Shown here piece after piece: positions 25,846-34,789 of a DNA stretch of 64,000 bases. This DNA is from an uncultured Tateyamaria sp. (GTDB lineage: Bacteria; Pseudomonadota; Alphaproteobacteria; Rhodobacterales; Rhodobacteraceae): NCBI RefSeq assembly GCF_947488715.1, contig NZ_CANLAG010000008.1, positions 62,001 to 126,000 on the forward strand, given 5' to 3'. The notes under the pieces were generated by a model. The model saw only the letters and a list, made by a program, of their open reading frames with translations, made no database searches and had not been told where the DNA came from. The number at the start of each line of letters is the position of its first letter. Positions within the stretch are counted from its first letter, which is position 1. A program made the translations under genes and the position numbers.

Positions 25846-25848
25846 GTC

Positions 25849-27570
25849 ATGGACGTCGGTACAATTTCACTGGTCCTGATGCTGGGCCTGATCCTGCTGC
25901 TCGCCATCGGTATGCCGCTTGGCTTTGCCTCGGCCTTTATGGCTGTCGCGGTTCTGTTCATGAAGTTCGAGCCCGCCCTGCTGATGAACCCCAGCCTCTG
26001 GGGTGAGGGACTGCTGACCGGGCGACCCGGTTCGGGGCCGCTCAACATCTTACCCCAGCGCATATACGGGGACGTCTTAACCAGTTACGTCCTCATATCC
26101 ATTCCGCTCTTCATCTTCATGGCGGCCCTGCTGGAACGGTCCGGCATCGCCAAAGAGATGTATTCATCCCTGAACGTCTGGCTGAACCGCACCCGTGGTG
26201 GCATCGCCATCGTGACGTCGATCATGGCTGTGATCATGGCCGCGATGTCGGGCATCATCGGGGGCGAGGTTGTCCTCTTGGGCCTGATCGCGCTGCCGCA
26301 GATGTTGCGGCTGGGCTATAATCAGAACCTCGCCATCGGGGTGATCTGTGCCTCTGGTAGCTTGGGGACAATGATCCCGCCGTCCATCGTTCTCATCATT
26401 TACGGTTTGATCACAGAAACTTCGATCAAGGCGCTGTTCACCGCCGCCTTTATCCCCGGTTTCATGCTGGCGTCGTTCATCATCATCTACATCATCATCC
26501 GCACAACCCTGAAACCCGAGGACGCGCCTCTGCCCGAGGAAACCATCGCCCGGAAACTCGCCGTCTTTGATGCGCGCAGTGGCCTGAGCCCTTCGGAAAT
26601 CCAGGAGCGGGACGAGCTGCTGGCCGAACAGGCGGACCTCGAATCGCAACCGCGCGGGGGCGAAAAGTGGGCGCTGTTCGGGGCCTTTATGAACGTGGTT
26701 TTTGCCGGGTTCACAGCGGCCTTGTTCCTGCGCGCGTCGTTCTTTGAATTCTCAGGCTCGAATGCGGCCAACACAGGCGACGCGGCCTTTTGGGGTACGG
26801 CGGAGTATATCGGCTATTTCGCAGTGATGTTTGGCATCTCGATGGCGCTGATGTTCTTTGTCTTTGGCCGGGCGCGCACTGCGCTGGGCTGGTCGATGGG
26901 CAAGGGGCTTGTGCCGCCCATCGTCGTGATCGGCGTTGTCATGGGGTCGATCTATGGTGGCATCACCGGCATCACCGAGGCGGCTGGCATGGGTGCCATG
27001 GCTGTGTTCGTGATCGCGGTGCTGCGCGGCGAAGCGTCGCCCGAATTGGTCTGGGATTCGCTGATGCGGACGCTGAAATCCACCGGCACAATTGTGTGGG
27101 TGACCATCGGTGCCACCGCCTTGGCCGGGGCCTACACCATTGCGGGCGGTCCGACCTATGTGGCGGATTTCATCGTGGGGTCTGAACTGCCCACCATGGT
27201 TGTGATCCTGTTCATGATGCTGATCCTGCTGTTCATGGGTGCGTTCATGGATTGGGTTGGCATCGTGTTGCTGATCATTCCGGTCTTCCTGCCCATCGTG
27301 CTGAAACTGCCGCTGGACGAGATTGGCCTCTTTGGAGAGTTGAACCCGCGCCACGTGGCGATCTGGTTCGGGGTGGTGTTCTGTATGAACATGCAGGTGT
27401 CATTCCTCAGCCCGCCTTTTGGTCCTGCGGCGTTCTATCTGAAATCGGTGGCACCGCCGCACATCACGCTGACGGACATCTTTAAAGGGTTCCTGCCGTT
27501 CATTGCGATCCAGTTGATTGCGCTGTCCGTGTTGCTGATCTGGCCGCCGATCATTTCGATCCTGCTCTAG
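25849..27570 (+). CDS. TRAP transporter large permease, DctM family
   Basis: A 573-residue membrane protein with more than ten hydrophobic segments. IGGEVVLLGLIALPQMLRLG, GSLGTMIPPSIVLIIYGLIT and GITGITEAAGMGAMAVFVIA are the DctM signatures for the two elevator halves. It is longer than the usual 430 residues because of a central insertion at about residues 215-310 (charged linker ARKLAVFDARSGLSPSEIQE and extra helices), a layout seen in a large-permease TRAP subgroup. With DctP and DctQ it forms a sodium-driven acid importer. The dioxygenase gene follows 9 bp later. Confidence 0.95.
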   Translation: MDVGTISLVLMLGLILLLAIGMPLGFASAFMAVAVLFMKFEPALLMNPSLWGEGLLTGRPGSGPLNILPQRIYGDVLTSYVLISIPLFIFMAALLERSGIAKEMYSSLNVWLNRTRGGIAIVTSIMAVIMAAMSGIIGGEVVLLGLIALPQMLRLGYNQNLAIGVICASGSLGTMIPPSIVLIIYGLITETSIKALFTAAFIPGFMLASFIIIYIIIRTTLKPEDAPLPEETIARKLAVFDARSGLSPSEIQERDELLAEQADLESQPRGGEKWALFGAFMNVVFAGFTAALFLRASFFEFSGSNAANTGDAAFWGTAEYIGYFAVMFGISMALMFFVFGRARTALGWSMGKGLVPPIVVIGVVMGSIYGGITGITEAAGMGAMAVFVIAVLRGEASPELVWDSLMRTLKSTGTIVWVTIGATALAGAYTIAGGPTYVADFIVGSELPTMVVILFMMLILLFMGAFMDWVGIVLLIIPVFLPIVLKLPLDEIGLFGELNPRHVAIWFGVVFCMNMQVSFLSPPFGPAAFYLKSVAPPHITLTDIFKGFLPFIAIQLIALSVLLIWPPIISILL

Positions 27571-27579
27571 GATGGGATC

Positions 27580-28524
27580 ATGCTGAGCGAGGTCCAAGTC
27601 ACGCAGTTCAACACCCAAGGGTATCTGGTGATCGAAGACGTCATTCCGTCTTTGGTCATCGATGCTGTGAGGGGGGAATATTCGGAGCTACTGGATGGTC
27701 TTTATGCCGATTGGCACGCGCAGGGGCGTGTCCCCGCGGGGACAGGTCTGGATTTCTGGGGCAAGCTGAGCGCGTCCTATGCCACCGGGTGCGATTGGTT
27801 TCAGCCAATGGACATCAGCCTGCCGGGGGACGAGATTGCGCCCGATTGCCCGATGCACTTTGGTCCTGCGATTTTTGATCTGGTGGTGCAGGACCGGCTG
27901 CTTGACGCGGTCCAGAGCCTGATCGGACCCGAGATCACGTCGAACCCGATCCAGCATGTGCGGATCAAACCGCCTGCGCCTCAACTGGCCGAGGACGAGG
28001 TGCGCGCGCATATCACGCGCACCGACTGGCATCAGGATCGGGGCGTGGGTCACGAGACGGCGGACACGACGGACATGGTCACCGCCTGGGTCGCGATCAC
28101 CGATGCCACGGTCGAAAATGGTTGTTTGCAAGTTGTACCGGGCATCGATGACGGGCTGCTGCCGCATTGTCCGCAGGTGCAGACGGCGATTGCGCCCCAG
28201 CATCTGGATACGGGCCGCGCGGTGCCGCTGCCGGTGCGGTCGGGCGGCGTGGTTCTGTTTCACCCGCTGGTGCCACATGCGTCCCTGCCCAACCTGTCGG
28301 ATGGGTTCCGATGGTCGTTTGACCTGCGGTTCAACGTGACGGGGCAACCCACGGGCCGTGACCATTTCCCCAGCTTTGTCGCCCGCAGCCGTGCCGCGCC
28401 CGAGACCGAATTGCGCGACTGGCGCGTCTGGCGCGATGCGTGGTTTGCCGCGCGCGACCGGCTGGCCATGACCCCTCACATTCCTATTCACCGTTGGGAC
28501 GCAGACAGCCCTGTCTGCGCGTAA
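27580..28524 (+). CDS. Phytanoyl-CoA dioxygenase-family protein (Fe(II)/2-oxoglutarate type), copy 1
   Basis: A 314-residue non-haem iron dioxygenase-like protein. The N-terminal FNTQGYLVIEDVIPSLVIDA is typical of the PhyH family. The iron ligands are visible as H-x-D in RTDWHQDRGVG and a distal His in VLFHPLVPHASLPN, with Arg in GFRWSFDLRFN for 2-oxoglutarate. Such enzymes hydroxylate or demethylate small molecules. Substrate is unknown. It lies in the TRAP operon immediately before a UxaA-family dehydratase gene, and a second PhyH gene follows that. One copy of the TGTCCCCGCGGGGACA palindrome lies inside the gene at 27729-27744, encoding VPAGT. Confidence 0.85.
   Translation: MLSEVQVTQFNTQGYLVIEDVIPSLVIDAVRGEYSELLDGLYADWHAQGRVPAGTGLDFWGKLSASYATGCDWFQPMDISLPGDEIAPDCPMHFGPAIFDLVVQDRLLDAVQSLIGPEITSNPIQHVRIKPPAPQLAEDEVRAHITRTDWHQDRGVGHETADTTDMVTAWVAITDATVENGCLQVVPGIDDGLLPHCPQVQTAIAPQHLDTGRAVPLPVRSGGVVLFHPLVPHASLPNLSDGFRWSFDLRFNVTGQPTGRDHFPSFVARSRAAPETELRDWRVWRDAWFAARDRLAMTPHIPIHRWDADSPVCA
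27729..27744. repeat. 16-bp palindrome inside the first PhyH gene
   Basis: Exact copy of TGTCCCCGCGGGGACA, identical to 1975-1990 and 28806-28821. In frame it encodes VPAGT in a surface-like segment (HAQGRVPAGTGLDFWG). Confidence 0.85.
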
Positions 28525-28527
28525 GCC

Positions 28528-30027
28528 ATGGATTTCATTCGACTAGACCCCAGTGACACCGTGGTGACCGCCACCCGCGCCCTTGAGGTGGGCGTGATGG
28601 TGGACGGCGTGGCGACGCGCGCGCTGATCCCGTCGGGCCACAAGATCGCGACGCGCGCCATGGCAACGGGTGAGGCGATCCGCAAATACGCGCAGGTGAT
28701 CGGATATGCGGCGACTGACATCGCGGCGGGTGACCATGTGCACACGCACAATGTGGCGTTCCGTGGGACCGACGTGGCCTATGAATTTGCCACCAACCTG
28801 CGCCCTGTCCCCGCGGGGACACCCGACACGTTCATGGGCTACCGGCGCGAAAACGGGTCCGTGGGCACGCGGAACTACATCGCGATTGTCACCTCGGTGA
28901 ACTGTTCGGCGACGGCGGCGCGCATGATTGCCGCACATTTCACGCCCGAGTTGTTGGCCGACTATCCGAACGTCGACGGGGTTGTGGCGTTCGTCCACGG
29001 CACCGGCTGCGGCATGGCTGACAGCGGTGACGGCTTCGAGGCGTTGCAGCGCGTCATGTGGGGCTATGCCGCGCATCCCAACCACGCGGCGGTGCTGATG
29101 GTTGGGCTGGGCTGCGAGATGAACCAAATCGACTGGCTGCTCGAGGCGTGGGGCCTGAAACAAGGGCCAACGTTCCAAACAATGAACATCCAGTCGGTCG
29201 CGGGGCTGCGCCGCACGGTCGAGAAGGGGATCGAGAAGGTTGCCGCGATGCTGCCCATCGCAAACCAGGCGCAGCGCACGCCGTGTCCGGCGTCGGAGTT
29301 GAAGGTCGCGCTGCAATGCGGCGGGTCGGATGCGTGGTCGGGGATCACGGCGAACCCCGCCTTGGGATATGCGACGGACCTGTTGGTCGCGCAGGGCGGC
29401 ACCGGTGTGCTGGCCGAAACGCCCGAGATCTACGGGGCCGAGCACCTGCTGACCGCCCGCGCGGTGGATCAGGCAACGGGTGAGCGGCTGATCGGTCTGA
29501 TCAAATGGTGGGAGGATTACACAGCGCGCAACAAGGGCAGCATGGACAACAACCCAAGCCCCGGCAACAAGGCCGGCGGGCTGACCACGATCCTTGAAAA
29601 GTCGTTGGGCGCTGCGGCCAAGGGGGGGACCACCCCGCTGACCGGTGTCTACAAATACGCCGAGATCGTGCGGGCGCGCGGTTTCACCTTTATGGACTCG
29701 CCCGGATATGACCCGGCGTCCGTCACCGGGCAGATCGCGGGGGGCTGCAACCTTGTGTGCTTTACCACCGGGCGGGGGTCGGCCTTTGGCTCAAAACCCG
29801 CCCCCACGATCAAGGTCGCGACCAATACGGAGATGTATGGCCGCATGATCGAGGATATGGACGTCAACGCGGGCGCGATGCTGTCGGACGGTGTCAGCCT
29901 CGAGGAAAAGGGTCGCGAGATTTACGAGCTGTTCCTGCGCGTGGCCTCGGGCGAGATGTCGAAATCCGAGGCGCAGGGGCTGGGCGACTACGAGTTCGTG
30001 CCCTGGCAGATCGGGGCGGTGATGTGA
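28528..30027 (+). CDS. UxaA-family dehydratase (altronate/galactarate dehydratase-like)
   Basis: A 499-residue fused UxaA protein: an N-terminal SAF domain (about residues 1-95) and the C-terminal catalytic domain. RRENGSVGTRNYIAIVTSVN, VHGTGCGMADSGD, LGCEMNQ, CGGSDAWSGITANPALGYAT and GSMDNNPSPGNKAGGLTTI are the family motifs, with cysteines and acids for the iron site. Family members dehydrate D-altronate or D-galactarate to 2-keto-3-deoxy acids. Context, with kdgK downstream in the same operon, suggests production of 2-keto-3-deoxygluconate or a relative. It sits 3 bp after one PhyH gene and overlaps the next by one base. Confidence 0.88.
   Translation: MDFIRLDPSDTVVTATRALEVGVMVDGVATRALIPSGHKIATRAMATGEAIRKYAQVIGYAATDIAAGDHVHTHNVAFRGTDVAYEFATNLRPVPAGTPDTFMGYRRENGSVGTRNYIAIVTSVNCSATAARMIAAHFTPELLADYPNVDGVVAFVHGTGCGMADSGDGFEALQRVMWGYAAHPNHAAVLMVGLGCEMNQIDWLLEAWGLKQGPTFQTMNIQSVAGLRRTVEKGIEKVAAMLPIANQAQRTPCPASELKVALQCGGSDAWSGITANPALGYATDLLVAQGGTGVLAETPEIYGAEHLLTARAVDQATGERLIGLIKWWEDYTARNKGSMDNNPSPGNKAGGLTTILEKSLGAAAKGGTTPLTGVYKYAEIVRARGFTFMDSPGYDPASVTGQIAGGCNLVCFTTGRGSAFGSKPAPTIKVATNTEMYGRMIEDMDVNAGAMLSDGVSLEEKGREIYELFLRVASGEMSKSEAQGLGDYEFVPWQIGAVM
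28806..28821. repeat. 16-bp palindrome inside the UxaA-family gene
   Basis: Exact copy of TGTCCCCGCGGGGACA. It encodes PVPAGT at the junction of the SAF domain and the catalytic domain, a linker that could tolerate an insertion. Identical to 1975-1990 and 27729-27744. Confidence 0.85.
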
Positions 30028-30929
30028 TGGAGTGTCTGACTCCCGCACAAAAGGCGCAGTTCGAGGAACACGGCTTTCTTCTGGTCGAAAACCAGATCCC
30101 GCCCGACTGGTTGCAAAAGATAAGGGACGAGATCACCCGGTTCGAGGCCGAAGCGGCGACGATGACCACAAGCAATGAGCGTCTGGATCTGGAGGACAGC
30201 CATACCGCCGACGACCCGCGCCTGCGGCGGATCAAGCTGCCGCATATGATTTCTGATGTGGTGCGGGAGCTGATGTATTCGGATCATGTGTTGGACCCTG
30301 CGCGTGACCTGATCGGGCCGGACCTGCGGCTGCACACCACAAAGCTGAACATGAAATCAGCGGGTTACGGCGCGGCGGTGGAATGGCATCAGGACTATGC
30401 GTTCTATCCTCACACCAATGACGACATTCTGGCCATTGGCATTTGCATCGACGACATGGCCGAGGAAAACGGGCCGCTGATGGTGTATCCGGGATCGCAC
30501 AAAGGGCCGGTGTTCGATCACCATGTGGACGGCGTGTTTGCCGGTGCGATGCTGCCCGAGGAGAACGGGCTGAACCCGGCGGATGCGGTGGCCCTGACGG
30601 GGCCTGCGGGGTCGGTCAGCATCCATCACGGGCGGATCGTGCATGGGTCCGCTCTGAACACCAGCGACCGAGCGCGGCGCATTCTGTTTTATGAGATGAT
30701 GGCGGCGGATGCGTTTCCGATCATGGGCAGCATGACGAAATGGGACGGTATCGAAGACTACAACACCCGCATGCTGTGCGGTGAGCCGACGCTGACGCCG
30801 CGCCTCAAGGACATTCCGATCCGCATTCCGCAACCACAGCCGGATGTGCCGATCTCGATCTATGAAATCCAGAAGGGGCTGAAAACACGCGCCTTTGATA
30901 CCATTCCCGGAAAAGGAAACGACAGATGA
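30027..30929 (+). CDS. Phytanoyl-CoA dioxygenase-family protein, copy 2
   Basis: A 300-residue PhyH-type enzyme with the N-terminal FEEHGFLLVENQIPPDWLQK, iron-binding H-x-D in AVEWHQDYAFYPHTNDD, the EENGPLMVYPGSHKGPV turn typical of the family, and distal His and Arg in SIHHGRIVHGSALNTSDRAR. It is only distantly similar to copy 1, so the two probably act on different substrates or steps. Its ATG overlaps the UxaA stop codon (TGATG) and its own end overlaps the next gene by ATGA, so it is strongly coupled in the operon. Confidence 0.88.
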   Translation: MECLTPAQKAQFEEHGFLLVENQIPPDWLQKIRDEITRFEAEAATMTTSNERLDLEDSHTADDPRLRRIKLPHMISDVVRELMYSDHVLDPARDLIGPDLRLHTTKLNMKSAGYGAAVEWHQDYAFYPHTNDDILAIGICIDDMAEENGPLMVYPGSHKGPVFDHHVDGVFAGAMLPEENGLNPADAVALTGPAGSVSIHHGRIVHGSALNTSDRARRILFYEMMAADAFPIMGSMTKWDGIEDYNTRMLCGEPTLTPRLKDIPIRIPQPQPDVPISIYEIQKGLKTRAFDTIPGKGNDR

Positions 30930-31813
30930 GCAAGCCAACAATCGGATTTATCGGCCTGGGCCTGATGGGCGGCGCCATGGTGGGGCGGTTGCAGGATCAG
31001 GGCTATGGCCTGACGGTGGTCGCGAACCGGACGCGCACCTATGTGGACCGCGCTGTGGAACGCGGGGCGGCAGAGGTCACGACTGCCAAGGCCTTGGCCG
31101 AGGCGAGCGATATCGTGATGCTGTGCATGGACACCTCTGCCAATGTCGAGGCGCGGATGCGGGGCGATGATGGTGTGATCGCGGGCCTGAAACCCGGTGC
31201 GGTGGTGATTGATTTCGGCACGTCCCTGCCGGGGTCCACACGGACGCTGGGTGAAGAGGTCGCTGCAGCGGGCGGGCATTACCTGGATGCGCCCTTGGGG
31301 CGGACCCCGTCCCATGCGGTCGATGGGCTGCTGAATATCATGTGTTCGGGAGACGAGGGTGCCTTTGCCACTGTGCGCCCGGTGCTGGATGATCTGGGCG
31401 AGAACGTGTTCCATCTGGGCGCGCTGGGGTCCGGGCATACGATCAAGCTGATCAACAACTTTTTCGGCATGACTGTCGCCAATGCCATGGCCGAAGCCTT
31501 TGCCATGGCGGATGTCATGGGCGTCGACCGGCAGCAGGCCTATGACGTGATGGCGGCGGGGCCGCTCAAGTCCGGGATGATGGATTTCGTCAAAGGCTAC
31601 GGTGTGGACGGTGACCCGAACCAACTGGCCTTTGCCATCAAGAACGCAGCCAAGGATGTCGGATACTACGCACAAATGGCGTCGGATGCGGGCGCAGAGT
31701 CTGTCATGTCGAAATGTGCGCTGGGCGCGCTGAGCGATGCGCGCGACAACGGGCGCGCCGACGACATGGTGTCGCAAATGGTCGACTACTACGCCGACCG
31801 CTTCAAAAAATAG
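30926..31813 (+). CDS. NAD-dependent beta-hydroxyacid dehydrogenase
   Basis: A 295-residue 3-hydroxyisobutyrate dehydrogenase-family enzyme. IGFIGLGLMGGAMVGRLQDQ is the cofactor motif, YLDAPLGRTPSHAVDG is at the substrate signature (the usual PVSGG reads PLGRT, a noticeable variant), and SGHTIKLINNFFGMT carries the catalytic lysine. The altered substrate loop suggests a substrate different from that of the other two family members in this window (21149 and 41643). It is coupled by ATGA to the second PhyH gene. The operon context points to oxidation of a hydroxyacid intermediate. Confidence 0.87.
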   Translation: MSKPTIGFIGLGLMGGAMVGRLQDQGYGLTVVANRTRTYVDRAVERGAAEVTTAKALAEASDIVMLCMDTSANVEARMRGDDGVIAGLKPGAVVIDFGTSLPGSTRTLGEEVAAAGGHYLDAPLGRTPSHAVDGLLNIMCSGDEGAFATVRPVLDDLGENVFHLGALGSGHTIKLINNFFGMTVANAMAEAFAMADVMGVDRQQAYDVMAAGPLKSGMMDFVKGYGVDGDPNQLAFAIKNAAKDVGYYAQMASDAGAESVMSKCALGALSDARDNGRADDMVSQMVDYYADRFKK

Positions 31814-31827
31814 CTGGGGTCAAATTG

Positions 31828-32721
31828 ATGGCCATCGCGGCACATCCACAACAGGACCGCGCCGCGCTGGGCATCGTTATGACGCTGGCGGCCTATGCCT
31901 TTTTCAGCGTCATCGACACGTCGGTGAAGTGGCTGGTGCTGGCCGGGCTGCCTGCGTTTCAGTTGGCGTTCATGCGCTATGCGCCGCATTTCGTCATCTC
32001 AACCCTTTTGGTGCTGCGGCAGGGGGTCAGTTGGTCGAGTTTTCAGACCGATCACCTGGGCCTCGTTTTGGCGCGGGGGTTCCTGCTGGCTTCGGCCACA
32101 TTGTTCAACTTTATCACGTTGAACTACCTGTCGCTGACGGTGACCGGGTCGATCATGTTCTCGGCCCCGATCATCGTTTGCGCGCTGAGCTGGCCGCTTT
32201 TGGGCGAACGGGTGGGGCCGTGGCGGTGGTTTGCGATCATTCTGGGGTTCATGGGCGTGCTGGTGGTGATCCGGCCCTTTGATGCGGCGTTTCACTGGAT
32301 TGCGCTGCTCAACGTCTACAATGCGTTTTCGCTGGCGCTGTACTCGATCATCACGCGCAAGATTGCGGGCGTGGTCGCCGCCGAGACGATGCAGTTCTAC
32401 ATGGGCGCCTTTGGTGCGCTGACGCTGGCGCCGTTTGCGGTTTGGGTCTGGGTGCCTCCGGCCAGCGGGCTGGAATGGGGGCTGTTGATTGGGTTGGGGA
32501 TTGCCGGGTGGGCCGGGCACGAGATTTTCTCGCGGGCGCATACCTACGCGCCGGCCAACACGCTGATGCCTTACACCTATAGTTTCCTGTTGTATCTCGC
32601 GGTTGCGAGTTATGTGGTTTTCAATGATGTACCGGACCAGTGGACGCTGCTTGGGGCGTCGATCATTGTGGTGTCCGGACTGATCATCTGGCGGCGCACG
32701 GCGCGAAAGGAATTGCCATGA
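31828..32721 (+). CDS. EamA/DMT-family transporter
   Basis: A 297-residue membrane protein with about ten helices and two EamA repeats (for example AAYAFFSVIDTSVKWLVLAG and LTVTGSIMFSAPIIVCALSW in the first half, LNVYNAFSLALYSIITRKIA and PYTYSFLLYLAVASYVVFND in the second). It would move a metabolite across the inner membrane; direction and substrate are unknown. The ATG at 31828 follows the previous stop by 14 bases. It overlaps kdgK by four bases, keeping it within the operon. Confidence 0.9.
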   Translation: MAIAAHPQQDRAALGIVMTLAAYAFFSVIDTSVKWLVLAGLPAFQLAFMRYAPHFVISTLLVLRQGVSWSSFQTDHLGLVLARGFLLASATLFNFITLNYLSLTVTGSIMFSAPIIVCALSWPLLGERVGPWRWFAIILGFMGVLVVIRPFDAAFHWIALLNVYNAFSLALYSIITRKIAGVVAAETMQFYMGAFGALTLAPFAVWVWVPPASGLEWGLLIGLGIAGWAGHEIFSRAHTYAPANTLMPYTYSFLLYLAVASYVVFNDVPDQWTLLGASIIVVSGLIIWRRTARKELP

Positions 32722-33599
32722 AAGTTGGAGCGATCGGCGAGGCGATGGTCGAGCTGTCGATGGACGGTGCGACCGCGGCCAAGGTGGGCGTGGCGGGGGA
32801 TACTCTGAACACGGCGATCTATCTGAAACGGTCCGCGCCGGAGATCGAGGTGGATTACATCACGCGGTTGGGCACGGACCAGTTTTCCGATCAGATCGAA
32901 AAGTTCATTCGGTCGGAGTGGATTGGGACAGGCAATATCGAGCGCGATCCGGAGCGGATGCCGGGCCTTTATGCCATCACCACCGACGACGCGGGGGAGC
33001 GGTCGTTCAGCTATTGGCGCGACAGTTCCGCCGCGCGGCGCATGTTCGCGACGGATCAGGGCGCGGATTTCAGCGGGCTTGAAGGCTATGACGTTCTGTA
33101 CTTGTCGGGGATCACGCTGGCCATCATGTCGGCGGGGATCCGAACGGCGCTGATGCGGTTCCTGCAGGGGTTCCGCAAAAAGGGTGGGCGGGTCTGCTAT
33201 GATAGCAACTATCGTCCGCAGTTGTGGATTGATCAGGACACGGCGATTGCCGCCAATGCTGCGATCTGGTCGCTGACTGACATCGCCTTGCCGTCGATTG
33301 ACGATGAACAGGCATTGACCGGCGAAGATGACAAAACCATCGCCATGCGGTTTCGCATGATGGAGCGCACTGGCGCTCTGAAACGAGGCGCGTCGGGGCC
33401 GCTGTGTCTCAAGACCGGGTCAGAACATCCATATGCCGCTGCCGAGACGGTTGTCGACACCACCGCCGCCGGGGACAGTTTCAACGGTGGCTATCTGGGT
33501 GCGCTGTTGACCGGAGGGTCACAGGCCGAGGCGTTGAAGGCGGGGCATAACCTCGCCTCCAAGGTCATTGGTCACAAGGGGGCGATCCTGCCACGCTAG
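32718..33599 (+). CDS. kdgK: 2-keto-3-deoxygluconate kinase (PfkB family)
   Basis: A 293-residue PfkB-type sugar kinase. GEAMVELSMDG and GVAGDTLNTAIYLKR form the substrate site, RVCYDSNYRPQLW is typical of 2-keto-3-deoxygluconate kinases, and VDTTAAGDSFNGGYLGALL carries the catalytic aspartate and anion hole. It makes 2-keto-3-deoxy-6-phosphogluconate for cleavage by KDPG aldolase, which is not in the window. It joins the TRAP/UxaA operon to the neighbouring uxuB-uxaC-uxuA genes functionally. Its stop TAG shares the CTAG at 33596-33599 with the convergent uxuB stop, so no intergenic terminator exists. Confidence 0.93.
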   Translation: MKVGAIGEAMVELSMDGATAAKVGVAGDTLNTAIYLKRSAPEIEVDYITRLGTDQFSDQIEKFIRSEWIGTGNIERDPERMPGLYAITTDDAGERSFSYWRDSSAARRMFATDQGADFSGLEGYDVLYLSGITLAIMSAGIRTALMRFLQGFRKKGGRVCYDSNYRPQLWIDQDTAIAANAAIWSLTDIALPSIDDEQALTGEDDKTIAMRFRMMERTGALKRGASGPLCLKTGSEHPYAAAETVVDTTAAGDSFNGGYLGALLTGGSQAEALKAGHNLASKVIGHKGAILPR

Positions 33600-34786
33600 G
33601 GTGCGCCGATCACTGCCTTGAGCGCGGCACCGGGATCAGCGGTGCCGCATGCGGATTGCAGGTCGGACGCCATGGGATCATCCAGCGTGCGCCCGTCTGC
33701 GACCTCTGTTCTGACAAAGTCGCACCAGGCGTCGATGGCCGCGGCCAGGGCTGGGCTGTTTTGTCCTTTGCGCTGGCGCAGGGTGTCGACGATCCGTATG
33801 GGCATCTTTTGGCTGCCATCCATCGCGATCTGGCGCAGCCGGTGATGCAGCGCGGGGTTCTCGAACCGGTCCAGCAGCGCGTCGGCGTAACTCTCCGCCT
33901 GCGCACGCACGGCATCGGGCAGTGTCGCCGCCGCCTCTTGCATCAGTGTGCGGGCCGTATTGCGCAGGGTCGGATCCGCGATTGCCTCGTGGACATAGGT
34001 ATGGCCACGCAGAGTGCCAGCATAGGCGAGGAATGAATGCGCGCCGTTCAGCATCCGCAGCTTGCGCATTTCATGGGGTTCAACGTCTTGCACCCATTGC
34101 GCGCCGGGCCAGTCGGGTCGTGCGGCGGCAAAGTCGTCTTGGATCACCCATTCGCTGAACGCTTCGGTGGGGACGGCCATCGGGTCTGACGCTTCGGCGC
34201 GGATGGTGTCGGTGGTGGCGGGTGTGATCCGGTCAACCATGGACGCGGGGAATGTCACCGGTGCGGTGATGGTCAGCCCGACAAGGCGCGCAAAGTCGAT
34301 GACGGCGGATTGCAGCTTGGGGCCATTGTTCGGCAGGTTGTCACAGGACAGAACCGTCACCGGTGTTGTGCGTCGGGCGAGCCCACGGGCCAACGCGCCC
34401 ACGGGCGTCAAAGCGCCCCCGTTCAGGTCGCTGCGCACGGCGTCGGCTTGCGTGTCCAGCTTGCCGTCCGGGCCGAGGTGATACCCTTTCTCGGTCACGG
34501 TTACTGTGATCACTGCGACGTCGGGGTCGGCAATGGCGCCAATCAGGCTATCAGGGTTTTCGGGCACCACGAGCATCCGGTCCAGCACGTCGATCTTGCG
34601 CAATGTGCTGCCGCTGCGATCCTTGATCAACAGAGTGTAGCCATAGTCCTGCGCCGCCAGACCGTCGCGTATGGTCGGGCTGCGAAAACTGACGCCGGTG
34701 ATGCGCCAGCCGGGGCTGGATTGCGTATAGTCCGCCTGATGCGCGCGAAAGAAGTTGCCGACGCCAAGGTGTAGAATGCGTGGCAT
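33596..34786 (-). CDS. uxuB: Mannitol dehydrogenase-family oxidoreductase (fructuronate reductase, UxuB-like)
   Basis: A 396-residue long-chain mannitol dehydrogenase-type enzyme. ILHLGVGNFFRAHQADYTQ is the N-terminal cofactor motif, VTEKGYHLG and VLSCDNLPNNGPKLQSAVID with FPASMVDRITPAT are the conserved active-site segments, and KLRMLNGAHSFLAYAG carries the catalytic Lys. In uronate catabolism it reduces D-fructuronate to D-mannonate. It follows uxaC by 3 bp on the same strand, and uxuA for the next step is encoded in the divergent operon, so the assignment to fructuronate is well supported, although tagaturonate reductase cannot be excluded by sequence alone. Confidence 0.88.
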   Translation of the reverse strand: MPRILHLGVGNFFRAHQADYTQSSPGWRITGVSFRSPTIRDGLAAQDYGYTLLIKDRSGSTLRKIDVLDRMLVVPENPDSLIGAIADPDVAVITVTVTEKGYHLGPDGKLDTQADAVRSDLNGGALTPVGALARGLARRTTPVTVLSCDNLPNNGPKLQSAVIDFARLVGLTITAPVTFPASMVDRITPATTDTIRAEASDPMAVPTEAFSEWVIQDDFAAARPDWPGAQWVQDVEPHEMRKLRMLNGAHSFLAYAGTLRGHTYVHEAIADPTLRNTARTLMQEAAATLPDAVRAQAESYADALLDRFENPALHHRLRQIAMDGSQKMPIRIVDTLRQRKGQNSPALAAAIDAWCDFVRTEVADGRTLDDPMASDLQSACGTADPGAALKAVIGAP

Positions 34787-34789
34787 GGT

